From assembly GCA_032209605.1 (NCBI GenBank), contig JASFXZ010000032.1, positions 7,937,722 to 8,001,721 on the forward strand: 64,000 nt of DNA, in the 5' to 3' direction. The DNA is from Mactromeris polynyma (Eukaryota; Mollusca; Bivalvia; Venerida; Mactridae). The translations under genes and the position numbers were made by a program. Numbering within the stretch: the stretch's first letter is position 1; each line of letters begins with the position of its first letter. Below the pieces are notes generated by a model that saw only the letters and a list, made by a program, of their open reading frames with translations, searched no databases and was not told the origin of the DNA. Below, piece by piece: positions 58,263-64,000 of this stretch.

Positions 58263-58668
58263 GTAATGTATTTCATACACATATTTATAGTTCTCTCAGG
58301 AGTGAGATTCACTCTCAATTGGTGAGAGCCATTGTGGTTATCATTTTGTTCATCAGCGTCTTGTCATCAGTAGTTTTGTCTATCAATTTGCTACAATCAG
58401 CATCTAAAGAATGGGCTGGACATTTTTGATCGAACTGCAAAAAATATCCTTTAATGGTCCTTGACTAATAAAGATAAAAAGAATGGAATGCATTACAGAA
58501 TTATATTTGCCAGGACAAGGGGAAACAAAATATGTAACGAGTGAAGACATTGAGATGATTATGCACATTTGCATACTCAATACCCAGGCTATTCATAACA
58601 TATCTGATAGCCTGGGCAAATTGGATCGCTCAGAACCGCGATTTCGTCCATAACGCCTTGGCAATTTC

Positions 58669-58996
58669 TGTATTGCATGAGGTGTGTGTTGTGTGGCCAA
58701 TCTGACAGCTGTATTGCATGAGGTGTTTGTCATGCGGCCAATCCGACAGCTGTATTGCATGAGGTGTGTGTCATGTGGCCAATCCGACAGCTGTATTGCA
58801 TGAGGTGTGTGTCATGCGGCCAATCCGACAGCTGTATTGCATGAGGTGTGTGTCATGCGGCCAATCCGACAGCTGTATTGCATGAGGTGTGTGTCATGCG
58901 GCCAATCCGACAGCTGTATTGCATGAGGTGTGTGTCATGCGGCCAATCCGACAGCTGTATTGCATGAGGTGTGTGTCATGCGGCCAATCCGACAGC
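58669..58996. repeat. 41-bp minisatellite, exactly 8 copies
   Basis: Unit TGTATTGCATGAGGTGTGTG followed by TCATGCGGCCAATCCGACAGC; the first copies are the most diverged. A hairpin with perfect arms CCCAGGCTAT / ATAGCCTGGG lies just before it (58582-58617). Confidence 0.95.
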
Positions 58997-61633
58997 TGTA
59001 TTTCACCTCATTTACCATTTATGAGTACGAATTTTTTAGTCTGTTTGTCCAGGGTATCTTATATGTTATAAAAAGCCTAGGAACAGAGGATGGTACATTT
59101 GGCGATCATATTGCAACACAAATGTAAAATGAAGACGATCTCTCCAACAATGAGCCCCCCGGGGTAAGATGGTTTTCGGATTAAAGTAATGCAAATAGAA
59201 CTTCCACTATCACTGAAAAGAATGATCAGATTTCAAAATGATTTATGTACTGGTCATTTGGTGACCCTCGGCAATGTTGGCATGAAAAATAATTATGATC
59301 GGTCAAATAATTGCTGCCAGGTGCTGGGTCTAGAAAGGATAAAGGGAGAGAACTCATGACAATCTACTGAGCTGTAAACTGCTGCCTCCTATAGAACAGT
59401 ACAGGCACTTCATGTGTTCACCACAACCTTGTACAGCAGTCAACAGTATTAATGTTGCGCAAGATTTTGCCGTATCAAATTTAGTGCATAACTGTTGTAA
59501 CTAAGTTGTGTTAAAGGAATTACAATAGACATTTTATTTTATAGCATTGCATGGAACTCAAAAGGTAAAGACTGGTTTTAGTGAAACTGGATGTGACAAC
59601 AGGACATGGATTCCCGCTATGCACTTGTCAAACAATTATAATGAAGAATGGTAAGAGGCAATACAATATTATGCATTGTTATATAAATTATGTCTTTCAA
59701 AGAAGCAGAATAGATAATAATACTTAAAAATTAGCACTTTTATTAAAACATAAATAAATACATGTACATCCCAGTGTTACAAACGGTGACATAAACAAAA
59801 TATTTACAAAGGTGGATATTTTGCTAGTACAATAACATACTTAATATAAGCAATCTCACTAACCGAAGGATTTGGTATCCATTCCGATAAATTCCTACAA
59901 TCATAATTCAAGGGGTGAAAGAGAAACTGGTTTATAAGCATGTACATTAAGAAGCAGATAGATTTGTTTTGCTTTCACCCCTCAACATGCAATTATATGT
60001 ATAATGTTCAAAATAATTTGAATGCTACAATAGCATTCTTATTTTGGTTTACAAGGGCTTAACCATTATGGAGGAGATTCTGCAAATATTGCTGGCACAT
60101 GTATGTTTGTCACTTCATTGTTTTGGCTCATAAAGTAATGGAACAAAAACAATTCAAATAACATTCAACCAAATCCTTCTGAAAATAATATGTTCATGAC
60201 GTACTAATCAAACAAAACTACGAAAGCAAATAATCTGGCGGGACTAGAAAATAAATTAAATCCTCAGATTAATTGGGAGCACATCTTTATACCGTACCTA
60301 TCATTAAGCTATATAGGATAAAACAACCGTGTTTAAAAAATCCTACTCTATGCAACTCTAGTTATGATAAATCAAATTGTATGTGATCAAACAACAACAA
60401 TGCACTGCACTAAACAACAGCGGGACCTGTACAGTCCATTCTTGAGCAACAACCTCCTTAACAAAATCACCAATTTCCCAAGAATCATGAACATCAATTT
60501 GAGTTTGAATGAACAAGGTTCTACTTTAGTAAACATACATTATATCAACGTATCCTGTGGTACATGGACTTCATTGATCAGGTCACAAGACACAGGTATA
60601 TGGTACAGGTGTCTAATGAACAGGATGAATAGTTCTTTTATTTTCTGATAAATTATTTGAATTATTGGTAAACAATTTGGTACAAGCTTGAAGTGTTGGT
60701 GGGTAACAATTCCAGAGACAGTAATTTCTTTTATGACCTGGTGGTAAGGGGACGGGCAAGTAGATACTTTGACCTGGATACCCGTGCATTGTGCCAAATG
60801 CATATATGAAATGACTATATTAAAATAGTTCCCACATCTGCAACATTTACCTCCCTTGTTCTTAATCATCAGCCATATTGAAGGGCAAAACTGATGAGAC
60901 CCAAATATGTGATAATTGCAAAAATACCAAGAGAATTTGTATGTAACAACCTCTTTTTCTTCTCCTTTCTGAGCAATCTGCCCACATGAGCATAATGAAT
61001 AAGTTACTTTTATATATTTGGTTTCATATTATCATTGTTTACATTATATTCCCTATAAATTTAAGGTAATGAGGTCAATATTGTAAATGTTGGAATCTAT
61101 AGTTCTTTCATTTCTTAAATACATCACCATGTTATCACCCACATACAGTTGAATGTTTTGGGAGTTTTTTTTCAAATTTGACAAAACTTTACCAAATAGT
61201 GGCATACAATACCAGGCATTTAGCAAAATCTTTAACTGAACACATAGAAACAAAATTTTTTGGACTATGATTTTTCAGTATAAAAAAGTTAGGGCAAAAT
61301 AATATTTGAATGCAAAAAATTGAAATTGCAAACTCAACAAGTTTACAATACAGCAAAATAATTTGCATTAATTTTAGGTAATACAGCAACTGATATCCAG
61401 TTTAACATCAGCAAATGTCAATAATTGCAAATCTAAGGCTCGCCAAACATAAATGCCTTTATACAGATGAAATTAGACACTTATGTCATAATATAACAAC
61501 AGAGAATATAACATGTATGTCCCTTTACAACGCATATTCCGTAATGCTGTTTTGAATAATTTGACGAGTTCATAAGGAGGTCGGGCTGCACTAAGTACTA
61601 CATAATTTCACTAGTGATGGTGAGGTAATTCAC
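58997..61633. other. Intergenic / PDP 3' UTR
   Basis: No supportable gene. The part next to 61633 is probably 3' UTR of the minus-strand phosphatase. Contains a piece of the AGGGATAAAGGGAGAGAAC repeat (59333-59375) and a foldback with arms AGGGGTGAAAG and CTTTCACCCCT (59912-59997). Open frames at 60364-60648 and 60540-60869 have no recognisable features. Confidence 0.55.
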
Positions 61634-63115
61634 TTATATGTTCACTTTTTTCACAAGATAATCAGTGTCAAAGTACACCACAGTAATCGTTATATCATCC
61701 CTGTAACCACGTACAATAGATTCTGGTAGAGTCAAATATTGAGATATTTGGCCATGAGCTGGACCAAGAGCCATCCTGAGTAAATGAGTGGCAACATTCT
61801 CATCTTCAGGCTTCTTAGCAAGTTTCCTCTTCCGTACTTTCAAGATTTCATTTACTTCACCAAGAGTAATGTCACTTCTAGGTAATACAAATTCTGTTAA
61901 TATTTGTCTCTCATCCATATGGCCTGCTACAAGATCTACTATTTGTTGTTCATCAAGATGTTCTGCTAAACCATCACTTGCTAGAATTAGAAATTTATCT
62001 CGAGGGCTTAAAGCATGATGAATGACTTCAGGTTCTGCTGTAAGGTAAGGTGGACTTTTGTAGTTCGTAGGTATGAGATTCTCTCCGTAGATGCTGATGA
62101 CATTTGGGTTAGATATATTCAGTACATGTTTCATAACTCTAGCCGGCCATTTATATCTGGCATCACCAAATGCCCTCAAAGGTGCAAGGTCTCCAAGAAG
62201 TCTTCCATTCCTAAGTATTTGGTTTCTTTCATTCGGATGTTGATTGTTAAGTCTTTCAACCTCTTCTGCGTTTTCAGCAATGTGTTCCCTCGATAAAGGA
62301 ATTGCTGCCCATGAATCTTCTTCCAGTTGTTGACCAATTATTGCTTTACAGTCACCAGTGTTAGCAACATACAGATCAGATTCATGTACATAGGCAAGTG
62401 TTGCACAAGAACCTGATAAGGCAAGAGTTATCGTTTCTAAATTCACTGAAGAATGTCCGACATCTGGAACTGCATCTGAAAGGATGTCATGATCTAATCT
62501 CATAAAAGCTGCCTTGAGAATATCTTCAACAGTGCTGTCATCATTGGGAGCTGCTAGCAATTCCGACGCCAAGCGTTGTAGTGATTTTCTATACAACTCT
62601 ACCATATCTGAACTGTAGTAATTATCTTTATGAGTAAATCTGTAAGTCAGATCATTACATGGATCAATCTGTTCTTGCTTTATTTTCTCAAGAATTTCTA
62701 TCGGCGACAACATAACGGCGATATAACTGAACAGTCTCTCACTAACAACCTGAGCACATGCACAACCTGCATGGCCGTCAAACATTCCAAACAAATATTG
62801 ACTAGTTGGAGCATCAGGATGTATTTTCAGTCGAATTTCGGCATTACGGTCTTCGATCGGATGATTTGAAGCAAGTTTGTTTGTCATGAAATGTTTGACA
62901 GCACCATCATTTAAATCTGCGCTATTGTATTCGTGATAGCGAAGATAGTACGTAACTTGTTGCCTTGATAATCTTGGATATAACTCGGATGTTAAACATC
63001 GTCTGCTCTGGAAAAACTGCGGCTTCCCATGCAGCACCGATTCAAAATGAGAACATGTCGAGAATATTCGATTCAGTGAACGATATTTGTGAACCTTTAG
63101 AAAAGTTTTTGCCAT
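61634..63115 (-). CDS. PDP1: Mitochondrial pyruvate dehydrogenase phosphatase, catalytic subunit (PP2C family), intronless
   Basis: 493 codons in one exon. The ATG at 63115 is chosen; the frame is open one codon further as GTG. The N-terminus (AKTFLKVHKYRSLNR, then RRC) is basic, hydroxylated and free of acids, as in a mitochondrial targeting peptide. PP2C motifs: HPIEDR (85-90), FGMFDGHAGCA (109-119), NTGDCKAI (252-259), RAFGD (314-318), LTAEPEV (358-364), ASDGL (379-383), YRDDIT (471-476). The Asp residues of DGH, SDG and RDD are the metal ligands. HAGCAC is typical of PDP among PP2Cs. Known role: dephosphorylates the E1 alpha subunit of pyruvate dehydrogenase in the matrix, switching the complex on; vertebrate PDP1 is stimulated by calcium, and PDP1 and PDP2 cannot be told apart with certainty here. 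Human PDP genes also have a single coding exon. Confidence 0.94.
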   Translation of the reverse strand: MAKTFLKVHKYRSLNRIFSTCSHFESVLHGKPQFFQSRRCLTSELYPRLSRQQVTYYLRYHEYNSADLNDGAVKHFMTNKLASNHPIEDRNAEIRLKIHPDAPTSQYLFGMFDGHAGCACAQVVSERLFSYIAVMLSPIEILEKIKQEQIDPCNDLTYRFTHKDNYYSSDMVELYRKSLQRLASELLAAPNDDSTVEDILKAAFMRLDHDILSDAVPDVGHSSVNLETITLALSGSCATLAYVHESDLYVANTGDCKAIIGQQLEEDSWAAIPLSREHIAENAEEVERLNNQHPNERNQILRNGRLLGDLAPLRAFGDARYKWPARVMKHVLNISNPNVISIYGENLIPTNYKSPPYLTAEPEVIHHALSPRDKFLILASDGLAEHLDEQQIVDLVAGHMDERQILTEFVLPRSDITLGEVNEILKVRKRKLAKKPEDENVATHLLRMALGPAHGQISQYLTLPESIVRGYRDDITITVVYFDTDYLVKKVNI

Positions 63116-63483
63116 CACTGAAGATCACGTTGTTAGCACCCAGAAATATGCCGACAGAATGTCAAGATGCCTTTAAAACATCTTTGACATTCGATGCCCA
63201 CTGCAGGCTGACATTTTGGATGCTGGCTATCAAGGAATTAGTTTCGAATTGTAAATTATTAATCATTTAAGAAATTATTATTATTTAAACTTACATATTA
63301 TTTATAGTTCAATCTCAAATTCTTATCATTAACATGTTATATCTGACAATAAACTCAAGACGATAATTTAACATGAAATTCGAACTTAACAATGACCCTC
63401 ATGCGATAATCTTCTGACTTCACCCTTGAAAAGAAAAATCGTAAATCCACTTTGTCGTGCGCAGTGCTTAGTGAAGTTCAGCG
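63116..63483. promoter_or_regulatory. Probable shared promoter, PDP / mitochondrial gene
   Basis: 368 bp between divergent start codons. No TATA box and no clear factor site recognised. The promoter role is inferred from the layout. Confidence 0.4.
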
Positions 63484-63595
63484 ATGTTTTCGACGGTAAT
63501 TAGATGTGGCAACCGTATTTTTCGGGTCCATTTACCAAAGAATAGTGTTCGATATGTGCAACACCAAAGCAGCGATCCGCAGATCACTTTTAATG
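63484..63595 (+). CDS. First exon of an unidentified, probably mitochondrial protein (partial)
   Basis: ATG at 63484 opens 37 codons plus one base, ending at a good donor (AATG then GTAAGA). The peptide MFSTVIRCGNRIFRVHLPKN then SVRYVQHQSSDPQITFNG is basic, with no acidic residue in the first 29, like a mitochondrial presequence followed by the mature start. The rest of the gene lies beyond the window, so the product cannot be named. Confidence 0.7.
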
Positions 63596-64000
63596 GTAAG
63601 AATGATTATCAGATTTTGTTATGCAATTGATTAAATTATCGCTGTTTGTAGCTGCATGACCATGATGTATGCTGACTTGTGTGGTGCAGACGAGGTAATT
63701 CAGCTTAGCTCAAGCCCCCACATTGACCCAAAGTGTAATTGTTGCTGTACCAAAGTGTGTTGAATGTATAGCAATGTAAAAAAGAACACTATCAAGTTTT
63801 GATCGTGCAGTATTGACTTGAGTGATGTAATAATGTGGTGTGTTTATATTTAGCACATCTATGAAACTTACTTATTTTTTACAGTCCATTGATTATGTAT
63901 GAAGTTGATTGTAATATATGCTTTGACAAAGCATACAACTAGTTCAGTTTGCATCTGATATTTCAGTTTTGTCTGTAATGTTTAATGTCAACTTACTTTT
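63596..64000 (+). other. First intron of the gene at 63484
   Basis: AT-rich; no second exon recognised before the window ends. Confidence 0.5.

Noticed and set aside
60364..60869. Overlapping plus and minus open frames of 94 and 109 codons
   Set aside because: No domain, no splice or start context, and a position compatible with PDP 3' UTR.

Overview
This is a eukaryotic window: coding sequence is split into short exons with GT..AG introns, the DNA is AT-rich, and inverted-repeat transposons, tRNA-derived SINEs and minisatellites are abundant. Gene content and protein style point to an invertebrate, most likely a lophotrochozoan and probably a bivalve mollusc. That placement is inference; no species can be named. 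Exon models were built by hand from splice signals and reading phase, and every model given for the five identified genes keeps its frame from start to stop.

Layout. (1) The left edge (1-1676) holds the 3' end of a Harbinger/THAP-type transposase and a possible unidentified minus-strand gene running off the window. (2) 4443-16161 (minus) is a 14-exon gene of 907 codons. It encodes a RIPK1-like protein: N-terminal kinase, long Ser/Thr/Asn-rich linker, a RHIM-like motif and a C-terminal death domain. (3) 18056-25794 (plus) is NUDCD1 in 9 exons, 578 codons. (4) 32320-51802 (minus) is an LPCAT1/2-type lysophospholipid acyltransferase. Two alternative 221-nt exons each encode the catalytic HX4D region, and a dead third copy lies between them. 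(5) 52056-53024 (plus) is an intronless casein kinase 1 alpha followed by about 5 kb of probable 3' UTR. (6) 61634-63115 (minus) is an intronless mitochondrial pyruvate dehydrogenase phosphatase. (7) 63484 onward (plus) is the first exon of an unidentified, probably mitochondrial, protein.

The genes form three head-to-head pairs (RIPK1-like/NUDCD1, LPCAT/CK1 alpha, PDP/mitochondrial gene) with only about 250-370 bp between starts, so shared bidirectional promoters are likely. The two most interesting systems are the invertebrate kinase-RHIM-death-domain protein, which would join innate-immune or cell-death signalling through RHIM and death-domain assemblies, and the LPCAT gene. The LPCAT gene appears to choose between LPCAT1-like and LPCAT2-like catalytic exons by mutually exclusive splicing.

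Introns and intergenic DNA hold at least two TA-flanked MITE families, several hAT-like MITEs (one with a perfect 8-bp target duplication, nested in a SINE), three SINE families, several minisatellites and a set of short foldback hairpins.
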